The notes below the pieces were generated by a model, which saw only the letters and a list, made by a program, of their open reading frames with translations, was not told the origin of the DNA and ran no database searches. The translations under genes were made by a program, and so were the position numbers. A stretch of 36,734 nt of DNA from Desulfobacteraceae bacterium (GTDB lineage: Bacteria; Desulfobacterota; Desulfobacteria; Desulfobacterales; Desulfobacteraceae), in NCBI GenBank assembly GCA_024227235.1, contig JAAEKY010000560.1:1-36734 (forward strand), given 5' to 3'. Positions 15,007-25,200 of the stretch are shown here, piece by piece; position 1 is the stretch's first letter; the number at the start of each line of letters is the position of its first letter.

Positions 15007-15719
15007 TTATCCTCCCTGTCTTGCGTGATCATGAGCGTGTTCTGCGGAACAAAGTGTTCGAAAATAACGACCCAATTGAGTCGAATATAAGATTTTACAC
15101 CTGGTTGAGTATTTGGCGCTGTTGATGCTCAAAAAGTCTGAATCAACCTGAGACTACATGTGTTTTTTTGTAGCAAGACAGAGACCAAATTTTTTGATAT
15201 GGCCATGTATTTTATAACTATGCAAAATAAATAGTTTTTTTGTTATGACAGGAAAAAATGACGCACAACTCTATTGTTGAAGTGCTCAATTTATGCGCAA
15301 AAAAAATGATAGAAAAAATACACCTGTAATTTAGCATCTCCTGTTTTATCATCCCCGGGTTTGACCATAATGCACATGAATATGTGCAAACTGTTAAAGA
15401 TTGGTTGCAATAGCCAAAGCACCATGGGAGACAGCAGAGTTTAATTATGTATTAATTTTTTTTTGACAGTATGCGAAATAATTGTTTGTGTTTTTCAAAT
15501 TTAAAAATTAATAAAAAGATATATAAGAGATGAAATTTAAAATATTTTCAGGCGTTTTACTTTTGCTTTCAATAGAAAAATCTCATTGTAGGTGTAATGG
15601 GGGAAAAAGGCTTTCATTAAACGTATCAGCAAGCGGATCATCGATTCTTATGAAACCGGCCTTTTTATGAAATGCCTTTTCGTGGTTTATAATCAATTTT
15701 CCAAGGGCGGTAAATTATT
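15007..15719. other. Control region upstream of the purine operon
   Basis: This AT-rich stretch of 713 bases lies between two divergent units and contains no convincing gene. A dyad TGCACAT-GAAT-ATGTGCA lies at 15371-15388. A -35-like TTGACA lies at 15463-15468, but no good -10 follows at the right distance. No riboswitch fold could be recognised by eye. A stop-to-stop frame just before xdhD (about 15600-15721) has no start codon. Confidence 0.45.
15371..15388. promoter_or_regulatory. Candidate operator dyad of the purine operon
   Basis: TGCACAT and ATGTGCA form perfect 7-bp arms around GAAT. No T-tract follows, so a protein-binding site is more likely than a terminator. It lies about 330 nt before xdhD. 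The binding factor is unknown. Confidence 0.4.
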
Positions 15720-18278
15720 ATGATTGCATTTACATTAAATGGAACATCAATATCCTATAAAGGAGATGAAAATCTTTGTCTTTTAACGTGGTTAAGAGAG
15801 GATGAGAATATTGTTTCACCTAAAAACGGATGCTCTGGGCAAGGCGCATGTGGGGCCTGTTTAATTGAAATTAATGGGAAGCCTGCACTTTCTTGCAAAA
15901 CACCCATGAAAAAACTTCAAGGATCTCAAATCATCACGATTGAGGGATTCGACCCTGAACTTAAGGATACCTTAGCCAAAGCATTTGTAAAAAAGGGTGC
16001 GGTTCAATGTGGATTCTGTACGCCTGGCTTTCTTTCACGAACAAAAATTTTGTTAGAACAAAATACATCCCCTAGTGAATCTGAAATAAAAAAGGCCCTA
16101 CAGGCCAATTTATGCCGGTGTACGGGCTATACCAAAATTATAGAAGCGGTACTGCTGGCAGCCAAATCTTTAAAAGATAAAAAAAAAGTTGTACTGTCTG
16201 GAAATGGGGGCGTGGGAGAGGATATATCTAAACATGATGCCTATAAAACAGCGATTGGGGAAAGACCTTTTATAGATGACATGAGATTTCCCGATATGGT
16301 GTATGGGGCTTTAAGGTTCAGTGATCATCCCAGAGCCAGGATTCTAAATATCCAGACAGATGAGGCAGAAAAATACCCCGGCGTGATTCAGGTTTTTACT
16401 GCTGGTGATATACCAGGTGACAGAATGACGGGTGTGATTCATCAGGACTGGCCGGTGATGGTAAAAAAGGGTGAAACCACTCGTTATATTGGCGATGTGC
16501 TTGCAGGAGTTGTGGCCATCGATGAACCCACAGCCAGGAAAGCGTGCCAATTAATTAAAGTTGAGTATGAAGTGTTAGACCCTGTTGTTGATCCGATTGA
16601 AGCATTAAAGAATAAAATAAAGGTTCATGATAAAGGTAACTTACTTGCGATCACAAAATTTTCAAGAGGGGGGAATATTGATAAAGCCTTCAATTCTTCT
16701 ACTCACATCGTTAGTGCCCAGTATAAGACTCAATTGGTTGAACATGCATTTTTAGAAACCGAAACCGCTATTGCCAGGCCTTTTGAAGATGAAGGCGTTC
16801 AGATATACACTCAAAGCCAGGGGATTTATGAAGACAGGCATTCTGTCGCCAGTTTACTGGGGGTGCCTAAAGAAAAGGTAATTGCAACCCTTGTGCCCTG
16901 CGGCGGTGCGTTTGGCGGTAAAGAAGACTTAACCGTTCAAGGGCATGCAGCATTATTCAGCTTCCTTCTAAAAAAGACAGTCAAGGTTCGGCTGTCCCGG
17001 GAAGAGTCTATCAGAATGCATGTCAAACGCCATCCATTTATTATGAATTATAAACTGGGGTGTGACAAAAAAGGTATGCTTACAGCCCTTTGTGCAGATA
17101 TTATCGGAGATACCGGTGCGTATGCATCCTTAGGGGGGGAAGTTTTAAACAGAGCGGCCGGACATGCTGCTGGTGGATACCATGTGCCTGTTGTAGACGT
17201 GGTGTCTAAAGCAGTTTATACCAATAATCTGCCAGCAGGTGCCATGCGGGGATTTGGAGTGAATCAAGTCACCTTTGCCATGGAATGCATGATGGATGAA
17301 TTGTGTGAGAAAGTCAAATGTGATCCCTGGCAGTTCAGATTTGACAATGCACTTAAAAAAGGATCCATGACAGCTACTGGACAGGTTTTGGGGGATGGTG
17401 TGGGCTTGCAGGAAACATTGATTTCCCTTAAAGATGATTATAAAAAAGAAAAATTTGCAGGGCTTGCCCTGGGAATTAAAAATATAGGTTTTGGAAATGG
17501 GTTAATTGATGAGTCCGAGGCTGAAATTCAAGTGGTATCTGAAAAGAAAGTCATCATTCATCATGGTTGGACTGAGATGGGGCAGGGCGTTGATACAGTC
17601 GCCAAGCAAATTTTTTATGATGTAACGGGGCTAAAAGATGTGGATATTGATGTGGTATCCAGTACCGATTCCGAAGTCATCGGTGGAGCGACAACGGCCA
17701 GTCGAGGCACCTTTCTTTTGGGTAACTCTTTGATATTGGCTGCTCAAAAGCTGAATAAAGATCTAAAAACAACAGATTTGTCAAAACTTGCAGGAAAAAA
17801 TTATAAAGGCAGGTGGTGTTGTGATTGGACCACTCGTCCTGGCAAAGATATAAAAGATTTTCAAACCCATTTTGCTTATGGATACGCAGCTCAAATGGTA
17901 TGTCTGGATGATGAGGGAAATGTAGACAAAGTCATTGCTGCTCATGATGCAGGATGCGTGATAAACCCCAATATGTTTGAAGGTCAGATTCAAGGGGCTG
18001 TCATGATGGGGTTAGGATATGCGTTCACAGAAAAGTTAGAACTTGAAAATGGTTATCTTAAATCTGCAAAAATGATAAAATTAGGGGTGTCAAAAATAAA
18101 ATCTATGCCAGAAATCATTGTTAAAGCGGTTGAAGTGAAAGATCCTAAGGGGCCTTTTGGGGCCAAAGGTGTGGGGGAAATAGGATTGGTACCAACTGCC
18201 CCTGCAGCCATTAATGCTTTGTATCAATTTGATAAAAAAAGGCGATATGAACTGCCCCTTAACCGTAAAATCAGGTAA
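15720..18278 (+). CDS. xdhD: XdhD-type (selenium-dependent class) xanthine dehydrogenase, Fe-S/Mo fusion
   Basis: This 852-aa molybdenum hydroxylase fuses the 2Fe-2S domain to the Mo-cofactor domain and lacks an FAD domain. The first cluster uses C38, C44, C47 and C59 (GCSGQGACGAC); the second uses C97, C100, C132 and C134 (CGFC and LCRCTGY). Mo-cofactor motifs are CGGAFGGKED, PAGAMRGFG, TEMGQG and the catalytic glutamate in GVGEIGLVP near the C-terminus. Length and layout match the XdhD / TIGR03311 class, whose members are thought to use a labile selenium ligand; no selenocysteine codon is involved. It probably hydroxylates a purine and passes electrons to a partner such as YgfK. It is the first gene of a tight operon, with 15 nt to ssnA. 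AAGGGCGG precedes the start. Confidence 0.93.
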   Translation: MIAFTLNGTSISYKGDENLCLLTWLREDENIVSPKNGCSGQGACGACLIEINGKPALSCKTPMKKLQGSQIITIEGFDPELKDTLAKAFVKKGAVQCGFCTPGFLSRTKILLEQNTSPSESEIKKALQANLCRCTGYTKIIEAVLLAAKSLKDKKKVVLSGNGGVGEDISKHDAYKTAIGERPFIDDMRFPDMVYGALRFSDHPRARILNIQTDEAEKYPGVIQVFTAGDIPGDRMTGVIHQDWPVMVKKGETTRYIGDVLAGVVAIDEPTARKACQLIKVEYEVLDPVVDPIEALKNKIKVHDKGNLLAITKFSRGGNIDKAFNSSTHIVSAQYKTQLVEHAFLETETAIARPFEDEGVQIYTQSQGIYEDRHSVASLLGVPKEKVIATLVPCGGAFGGKEDLTVQGHAALFSFLLKKTVKVRLSREESIRMHVKRHPFIMNYKLGCDKKGMLTALCADIIGDTGAYASLGGEVLNRAAGHAAGGYHVPVVDVVSKAVYTNNLPAGAMRGFGVNQVTFAMECMMDELCEKVKCDPWQFRFDNALKKGSMTATGQVLGDGVGLQETLISLKDDYKKEKFAGLALGIKNIGFGNGLIDESEAEIQVVSEKKVIIHHGWTEMGQGVDTVAKQIFYDVTGLKDVDIDVVSSTDSEVIGGATTASRGTFLLGNSLILAAQKLNKDLKTTDLSKLAGKNYKGRWCCDWTTRPGKDIKDFQTHFAYGYAAQMVCLDDEGNVDKVIAAHDAGCVINPNMFEGQIQGAVMMGLGYAFTEKLELENGYLKSAKMIKLGVSKIKSMPEIIVKAVEVKDPKGPFGAKGVGEIGLVPTAPAAINALYQFDKKRRYELPLNRKIR

Positions 18279-18293
18279 CCTAAGGATAAGCAT

Positions 18294-19571
18294 ATGACCT
18301 TATACATTAAAAATGCATCATTTATAGATTGGCAGAGTCTTGCATTTATCCAAACAAATATAGAAGTCCGTGATGGTAAAGACGGTGGTATAAAGTTTAT
18401 AGATGAAATTGAATTGTCTGCCGATGACACATCAAAAATATTGGATGCCAAAGGTAAATTTGTTACAAAGTCTTTTGGATGTGGCCATCATCATATTTAT
18501 TCAACTCTTGCCAGAGGTATGCCGGCCCCGGCAAAAAATCCTCAAAATTTTATTGAAATCCTCAAATATGTCTGGTGGCACTTAGATAAAAATCTTGATC
18601 TTGAAATGATAAAAGCAAGTGCCTTAGCCTCTGCCCTTTATTGTGCAAAAAACGGTGTCACATTTGTTATTGATCATCATGCATCCCCGTTTGCTATAGA
18701 AGATTGCCTTTTTACCATTAAAGAAGCCTTTGAAACCGTGGGGCTTTCTCATTTGCTTTGTTATGAAATTTCAGATCGGGATGGTGAAAAAATAAGTCAA
18801 AAAGGTTTAGAAGAGACAAAACGATATCTTAGTGCTGGCAACCAGGGTCATGTGGGGCTTCATGCATCCTTTACCGTTGGAAAAAATCTTCTTAGAAAAG
18901 CAGTAAAACTTGCCCAGGACTGTGAAACAGGTATTCACATCCATGCAGCAGAAGATAAAGCAGATCAGGATCATTGCCTAAAACATCATCACAAAAGAGT
19001 GATTCAAAGACTTTTTGATGCCGGCGGTCTTGATTTAAAAGGATCCATTTTAGGGCATTGCCTTCATCTGGATGAAACTGAAAAAAAACTTCTAAGAGAT
19101 TCTAAGGCCTCCTGGGTGGTACAGAATGTTGAAAGCAATTTGAATAATAATGTCGGGCTGACAGGATATTCAAATCATGGAGACCAAATCATGCTGGGAA
19201 CAGACGGTATGCATTCTGACATGCTTAAAAGTGCCAAGGCAGCGTTCTTTGTGGGGCAGGGGACCGAAGGGATCAGCTTTCCCGGAATTTACGAACGATT
19301 CAGGAATGTACACAAGTATATTAAGGATAATGATTTTAAAGGTGATGGCGATAACAACCTAGTGATTCTTGATTATCCTGCACCAACAAAGATGAATGCA
19401 GATAATTTCTTAGGGCATTTTGTATTTGGAATTGAATCCTCCCATGTAGACAGTGTTGTTTCTTCAGGCCAATTGATTGTAGAAGAAAAAAAGTTAGTCT
19501 CTGCCAATGAAGAAGATATCTTAAGTTTTGCAAAAGAAATGGGAACTAAACTCTGGGGAAAACTATCATAG
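18294..19571 (+). CDS. ssnA: SsnA-type amidohydrolase
   Basis: This 425-aa metal-dependent amidohydrolase (TRZ/ATZ fold) is of the SsnA class. Diagnostic stretches are CGHHHIYSTLARG (metal-binding histidines), KYVWWHLDKNLD, VIDHHASP, NVESNLNNNVG and LGTDGMHSDM, which line up with E. coli SsnA from memory. SsnA is one of the genes consistently found with xdhD, ygfK, hyuA and ygeW and is required for anaerobic urate breakdown in gut bacteria. Its exact ring-opening step is not settled by sequence. It sits 15 nt after xdhD and 2 nt before hyuA. Confidence 0.9.
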   Translation: MTLYIKNASFIDWQSLAFIQTNIEVRDGKDGGIKFIDEIELSADDTSKILDAKGKFVTKSFGCGHHHIYSTLARGMPAPAKNPQNFIEILKYVWWHLDKNLDLEMIKASALASALYCAKNGVTFVIDHHASPFAIEDCLFTIKEAFETVGLSHLLCYEISDRDGEKISQKGLEETKRYLSAGNQGHVGLHASFTVGKNLLRKAVKLAQDCETGIHIHAAEDKADQDHCLKHHHKRVIQRLFDAGGLDLKGSILGHCLHLDETEKKLLRDSKASWVVQNVESNLNNNVGLTGYSNHGDQIMLGTDGMHSDMLKSAKAAFFVGQGTEGISFPGIYERFRNVHKYIKDNDFKGDGDNNLVILDYPAPTKMNADNFLGHFVFGIESSHVDSVVSSGQLIVEEKKLVSANEEDILSFAKEMGTKLWGKLS

Positions 19572-19573
19572 AT

Positions 19574-20998
19574 ATGGAGAATAAGGGCAACATTGTTTTA
19601 ATTAAAAATGGTATCCTTGTGACACCTGATAAGGTTTTTGAGGGTGATCTTTTGGTGATAGGAGAGACAATTGCAAAAGTCGATGATTCCATCCTGTTGT
19701 CTGATGAAGATAAAGCGTTTGCCACTTTAATTGACGCCAAAGGGAAATATGTACTACCAGGCGGCATTGATGTGCACACCCATTTTAATCTTGATATTGG
19801 TGTAGCCGTTGCTCAGGATGATTTTTACACGGGTACGGTTGCTGCAGCAATGGGAGGAACAACCACCATTGTTGATCATCCGGGATTTGGCCCTAAAGGA
19901 TGCTCAATATTTCATCAAATTGATACGTATCATGAATATGCAAAAGAAAATGCGGTTATTGATTATTCATTTCATGGGGTTCTCCAGCATTTGGATGAAA
20001 AGATTATAGCCGACATCCCAAAATTGGCTGATCAGGGTATTACCAGCATGAAAGCATATATGACATATGATTTCATGTTTTCCGATGATATGTTGTTAAC
20101 AGTGTTACGAACAACAAAAGAAGCTGGCGTTTTAATTGCGATTCATGCTGAAGATGATTCAAAAATTCACTCTCTTAGACACAAATTTTTATTACAAGGC
20201 AAAAAAGAGGCGATTTATCATGCTAAAAGCCGACCCGTAACAGTAGAATCGGATGCGATAAAAAAAGTAATTGCCCTTAGTCACAAGGCAAATAATGCCC
20301 CTGTATACATTGTTCATCTTTCTACTAAAGAAGGCCTATTGGCCATTAAAAAGGCCAAAGAGGCCGGGCAAAACATTATAGCTGAAACATGTCCTCAATA
20401 TCTTTTGCTGGATGAATCTTTGTACACCCTTCCTGATCATCAGGGATTAAAATATATTATGAGCCCGCCCTTAAGGACAAAAGAAAACCAGAATGCATTA
20501 TGGGAAGGCCTATTTGATCAAACCCTGTCCGTGATTGCGACAGACCACTGCCCATTTGATTTTAAATTAAAAAAGAAATTGGCAGGGGATGATTTTTCAA
20601 AATGTCCAGGCGGGGTAGCCGGTGTCGAAGCAAGAGTGCCGCTCATATTTTCAAAAGGCGTACTAGAACAAAAAATGTCCTTGCAATGCTTTGCCAGGGT
20701 GATGGCTGAGAATCCTGCAAAAATTATGGGCCTTTATCCCAAGAAAGGGGTGATCTCAAAAGGATCAGATGCAGACATTATAATCTTGGACCCTGAACAA
20801 AAAGTCACCATTTCCCAAAAAATGCTTCATGAAAATGTGGATTATACGCCGTATGAAGGTATCAATGTCATGGGTTGGCCTGTGCTGACAATGGTTCGGG
20901 GCAGTATCATTGTTAAGGATAGTGCCTTTATAGGTAAAAAAGGATATGGTAAATTTATCAAACGAAAAAAAGCATTAATAGGCGCTGACAATCGTTAG
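19574..20998 (+). CDS. hyuA: HyuA-type D-hydantoinase / dihydropyrimidinase
   Basis: This 474-aa cyclic amidohydrolase opens hydantoin-like or dihydropyrimidine-like rings. The binuclear metal site is visible: GGIDVHTHFNLD (HxH), the lysine that becomes carboxylated in SMKAYMTYD, AIHAEDD, YIVHLSTKEG and the catalytic aspartate in IATDHCPF. Length is right for the family (about 460). In this cluster type it is thought to hydrolyse a ring intermediate of urate breakdown. The start codon lies 2 nt after the ssnA stop, so translation is probably coupled; 16 nt separate its stop from the chosen ygeW start. Confidence 0.92.
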   Translation: MENKGNIVLIKNGILVTPDKVFEGDLLVIGETIAKVDDSILLSDEDKAFATLIDAKGKYVLPGGIDVHTHFNLDIGVAVAQDDFYTGTVAAAMGGTTTIVDHPGFGPKGCSIFHQIDTYHEYAKENAVIDYSFHGVLQHLDEKIIADIPKLADQGITSMKAYMTYDFMFSDDMLLTVLRTTKEAGVLIAIHAEDDSKIHSLRHKFLLQGKKEAIYHAKSRPVTVESDAIKKVIALSHKANNAPVYIVHLSTKEGLLAIKKAKEAGQNIIAETCPQYLLLDESLYTLPDHQGLKYIMSPPLRTKENQNALWEGLFDQTLSVIATDHCPFDFKLKKKLAGDDFSKCPGGVAGVEARVPLIFSKGVLEQKMSLQCFARVMAENPAKIMGLYPKKGVISKGSDADIIILDPEQKVTISQKMLHENVDYTPYEGINVMGWPVLTMVRGSIIVKDSAFIGKKGYGKFIKRKKALIGADNR

Positions 20999-21014
20999 AC
21001 TTTTGGAGGAAAAA

Positions 21015-22211
21015 TTGGATAAACCACAATTGATCAAAATGATTAAACACCTATCGAAAACAAAGACAGACAAACTGTTTTTGAATGATTTTCTCCTGAC
21101 CTGGGAAAAAGAGAAATCAGAACTTTTGGCCGTATTTCAGGTCGCACAAATTTTAAGGGGAATGAGAGACAACAATATATCACCCAAGGTGTTTGATTCA
21201 GGGCTGGCTGTATCCCTTTTCAGAGATAATTCTACCCGTACCCGGTTTTCATTTTCTTCGGCCTGTAACCTTTTGGGTTTAAATGTTCAGGACTTAGATG
21301 AAGGTAAATCGCAAATTGCCCATGGCGAGACGGTTCGAGAGACAGCCAATATGGTCTCTTTTTTATCCGATATCATTGGTATTCGTGATGATATGTATTT
21401 GGGCGCAGGCAATACTTATATGAAAGAAGTGGCCCAATCGGTTCAACAAGGATTTGAAGAAAAAGTGCTTCCCTGCCGCCCCACGCTGGTTAATCTTCAG
21501 TGTGATATTGATCACCCCACACAAACCATGTCTGATGCCTTACATCTAATTAACTGGTTTGGAGGCATAGATAAATTAAAGGGTAAAAAAATAGCCATGA
21601 CCTGGGCGTATTCGCCTTCTTATGGCAAACCCTTATCCGTACCTCAAGGTATCATTGGATTGATGACGCGGTTTGGAATGGACGTCAGCTTTGCCTATCC
21701 TGAAGGCTATAATGTTATGGAAGATGTGGTAAGTGTGGCAAAGAAAAATGCAGCACAAAGTAAGGGATCTTTTGAAATCGCAGGGTCTATGGAAGAGGCA
21801 TTTGCGGATGCAGATATTGTTTATCCCAAAAGCTGGGCCCCTTATGCTGTCATGGAAAAAAGAACTGATCTATTGAGAAATGGGGATGATGCAGGTCTTA
21901 AAGATCTTGAAAAACAATGTCTTGAAAACAATAAAAAATTTATTTCCTGGGAATGCACCCGTGATCTTATGAACACAACTAAAAATGGAAAAGCACTTTA
22001 CATGCATTGCCTGCCGGCTGATATTACAGGGGTAAGCTGCAATCAGGGAGAAGTGAGCGCAGATGTATTTGATCAGTATAGAGTACCCCAGTATATCCAG
22101 GCCGGGTACAAACCCTATGTGATTGCTGCCATGATCTTTTTAAGCAAATTTGAAAATCCGTCTGGCAAATTAATGGAAGTATTTAACCGGGGAACAAACA
22201 GAATATTTTAA
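21015..22211 (+). CDS. ygeW: YgeW-type carbamoyltransferase
   Basis: This 398-aa transcarbamoylase is of the YgeW group. Motifs are LFRDNSTRTRFSFSSA (STRTR binds carbamoyl phosphate), HPTQTMSDALHL (HPxQ) and MHCLPADI (HCLP). A TTG start at 21015 is chosen because GGAGGA (21005-21010) lies directly before it. An in-frame TTG at 21003 sits inside that ribosome-binding site. The resulting length agrees with E. coli YgeW (396 aa). In the anaerobic purine pathway it is believed to work in the breakdown direction, moving the carbamoyl group of a ureido intermediate to phosphate. The carbamoyl phosphate formed would need a carbamate kinase to make ATP, and none is encoded here. Confidence 0.93.
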   Translation: MDKPQLIKMIKHLSKTKTDKLFLNDFLLTWEKEKSELLAVFQVAQILRGMRDNNISPKVFDSGLAVSLFRDNSTRTRFSFSSACNLLGLNVQDLDEGKSQIAHGETVRETANMVSFLSDIIGIRDDMYLGAGNTYMKEVAQSVQQGFEEKVLPCRPTLVNLQCDIDHPTQTMSDALHLINWFGGIDKLKGKKIAMTWAYSPSYGKPLSVPQGIIGLMTRFGMDVSFAYPEGYNVMEDVVSVAKKNAAQSKGSFEIAGSMEEAFADADIVYPKSWAPYAVMEKRTDLLRNGDDAGLKDLEKQCLENNKKFISWECTRDLMNTTKNGKALYMHCLPADITGVSCNQGEVSADVFDQYRVPQYIQAGYKPYVIAAMIFLSKFENPSGKLMEVFNRGTNRIF

Positions 22212-22240
22212 GCAATTGAGAAAATGAATTTGGAGGCTTT

Positions 22241-25200
22241 ATGAGTGATACATTCACCTGCCTTTCCTTGGAAACACTTTTAGGCTGGATTAAAAGAGAG
22301 GAAAAAACCGGGAAAATTTTTGGAGTTCCCCAAAGTCTTTTTTTTCATCCATCTGATGATGACGTTTTCAAAATGGTTCGATATGGACAGCGTTTAGAAA
22401 CACCCGTTGGTGTGGCAGCAGGCCCTCATACACAATTATCACAAAATATTGTATCAGCCTGGTTGACCGGTGCCAGATATATTGAGTTGAAGACAGTCCA
22501 GGTTTTAGATGAACTTGAGATCACAAAGCCCTGCATCAATATGGAAGATGAAGGCTATAATTGTGAATGGTCTCAAGAACTCAAACTCAAGCAATCCTTT
22601 AAAGAATATTTAAATGCCCTTATTGCCATCCACATTTTAAAGAAAAGGCTCCATCCAGCCTTGAAGTCAGCAGATCAAATAGAAGATCCTGGGTTTATCT
22701 TTAACATGAGTGTGGGCTATAACTTGGAGGGCATTTTGAGCCCAGGGGTTCAAAATTTTTTGAATTCCATGTCAGATGCAACAGATCAGATCCAAGAAAA
22801 AATTAAAAGGGCCAAAGCCATTTTCCCTGAGGCAGAAGACATTATGATTCCTTCATGTGTATCTGATAATATTACGATTTCCACCATGCACGGTTGTCCC
22901 CCAGATGAAATTGAAAAGATTGGTCTTTATTTTATTGAACAAAGAAAATTAAATACAACCATTAAATTAAATCCAACCCTTTTAGGGTCAGATGAATTAA
23001 GAGATATCTTGAACAATCATCTGGGGTTTGATGTCACAGTTCCGGATATTGCCTTTGAGCATGATCTTAAATATGATGCCGGAGTCAAACTGATCCATAA
23101 TCTAATGGACAAAGCCAATTTAGCAGGGGTTGAATTTAATATTAAACTGACCAACACGCTTGAAACTGAAAATAATCAGTCCCGGCTTCCTGAAAATGAA
23201 CCCATGGTCTATATGAGTGGCAGACCGCTTCATATTATCAGTATGAATCTTGCGTCTAAATTGCAGCAAGAATTCAATGGAGATCTTGATATCTCTTTTT
23301 CTGCCGGGGCAGATTGTTTTAATTTAGCGGATATTCTCTCTACAGGTTTAAAACCGATAACGATTTGTTCTGACCTTTTAAAACCCGGTGGGTATGGAAG
23401 GATTGCTCAATATTTGACTCGAACACAAAAGGCATTTGAAAAAAAGAATGCTGCTTCAATTTCAGAGTATATTCTAAAAATCACACGTAACCAGGCAGAT
23501 GAAAAAACAGCAGCACTATCTAATCTTAAGTCTTATGCTCAAACTGTAAAGAAAAATAAACACTATTACAAAAAAAGTTTTCCATGGTCCACCATTAAAA
23601 CAGATCGAAAACTTAGGGCCTTTGATTGTATCTCAGCCCCCTGCAAAGGTACCTGCCCTGCAGGTCAGGATGTGCCCTCTTACATGTATTATACATCAAA
23701 AGGCATGTTTGATGATGCGTTTTCAGCCATACTTAAAACCAACCCTTTTCCCAATGTTCAAGGCATGGTTTGTGATCATCCCTGTACTCAAAAATGTACT
23801 CGGATCAATTATGATACCCCCCTGCAAATACGTGAAATAAAACGGTTTGTTGCTCAGCATTCATCGAACGCCTCTGACCTTAAACCCTTGAAAGATAACC
23901 ATTTAACCGCCGCAGTTATTGGTGGAGGGCCAAGCGGATTCAGCGCAGCCTATTTTCTTGCCATGAACGGATTTTCAGTAGAGGTTTTTGAAGCAAAGAA
24001 ATTTGGTGGGGGAATGGCAGCAGATGCCATCCCTTGTTTCAGGCTTGATGATTTAAGTATCCAAAAAGATATTGATAGAATCATTTCCCTTGGGGTCAAA
24101 GTCCATTATGGACAGACGGTTGATCAAAAGACATTCGCTACAATTAAAGAGAAGGTTGATTATGTGTATATCGGGATTGGCGCCTCAAAAGCCATTCCAC
24201 TTGATGTGCCGGGTGGCAATGTAAAAGGCGTTTTGGATCAACTTGAATTTTTAAGCGGTGTCAGACAAAATAAACATGTTGATCCCGGTAAGAATATCGT
24301 CATTATTGGCGGTGGTAATTCTGCTATGGATGCGGCACGAACCGCTAAACGACTTGCAGGAAAACAGGGGAAGGTCACTATTTTATACCGTAGATCCATC
24401 AAAGAAATGCCAGCAGATTTAGAAGAAATAGATGCCGTTATACAAGAAGGGATTCAGATCCAGGAGAGGGTGTCTCCTCAAAGTATTATCTCAAAAAAGG
24501 GACAAGTATCCGGCATCAAATGTCATCAAGTAGAATTGGGTGAACCTGATGATAGCGGCAGACCCCGACCTGTTGTTATTAAAGGATCTGGGTTTGTGAT
24601 AGATACTGACACCATCATTACTGCCATTGGTCAGCAGGTGGTGATTCCTTTTTTTGAGGACCAGGCACTTACCATCAATCCAGAAACCTATCAGACATGT
24701 TTTGAAAATGTTTATGCGGGTGGCGATGCCATAAGAGGTGCATCAACGCTGATAAAAGCGATTGCAGACGGCCAAAAAGCAGTCAAAAACATTTTGGCAG
24801 ATGCCGCTGTTTCAGGTCATTCTATTAATCACCTGATTAATGACCCGGTTAATGATTTGGCCTATAAAAATGACTTAGATTCTCTTGAAATAAAAATGGC
24901 TTCAAGGATATATGGAGCAGATCTTTTAGAAACCGATGTAGCGAAGCGAAATGGATTTGATCTTGTCACAGGGACCATGACCAAAGAGATGGCCATGAAA
25001 GAAGCGTCCCGTTGCCTTTCTTGCGATTCGCTTTGCAATATCTGCACAACGGTTTGTCCTAATCGAGCCAATGTCTCATATAAGATCGAACCGTTTAAGA
25101 CTCAAACATATAAAGCCATTCATAAAAATGGGTGTGCTTTGATAGAAAAAAACGGTACATTCATGGTGTCGCAGACCCATCAGGTCATCAATATTGGTGA

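Noticed and set aside
15007..15719. Purine, xanthine (NMT1) or molybdenum-cofactor riboswitch before the purine operon
   Set aside because: I could not recognise the conserved cores of these classes by eye; a covariance-model scan would be decisive.
15600..15721. Stop-to-stop frame just before xdhD whose stop overlaps the xdhD start
   Set aside because: No start codon or ribosome-binding site, and no recognisable content.
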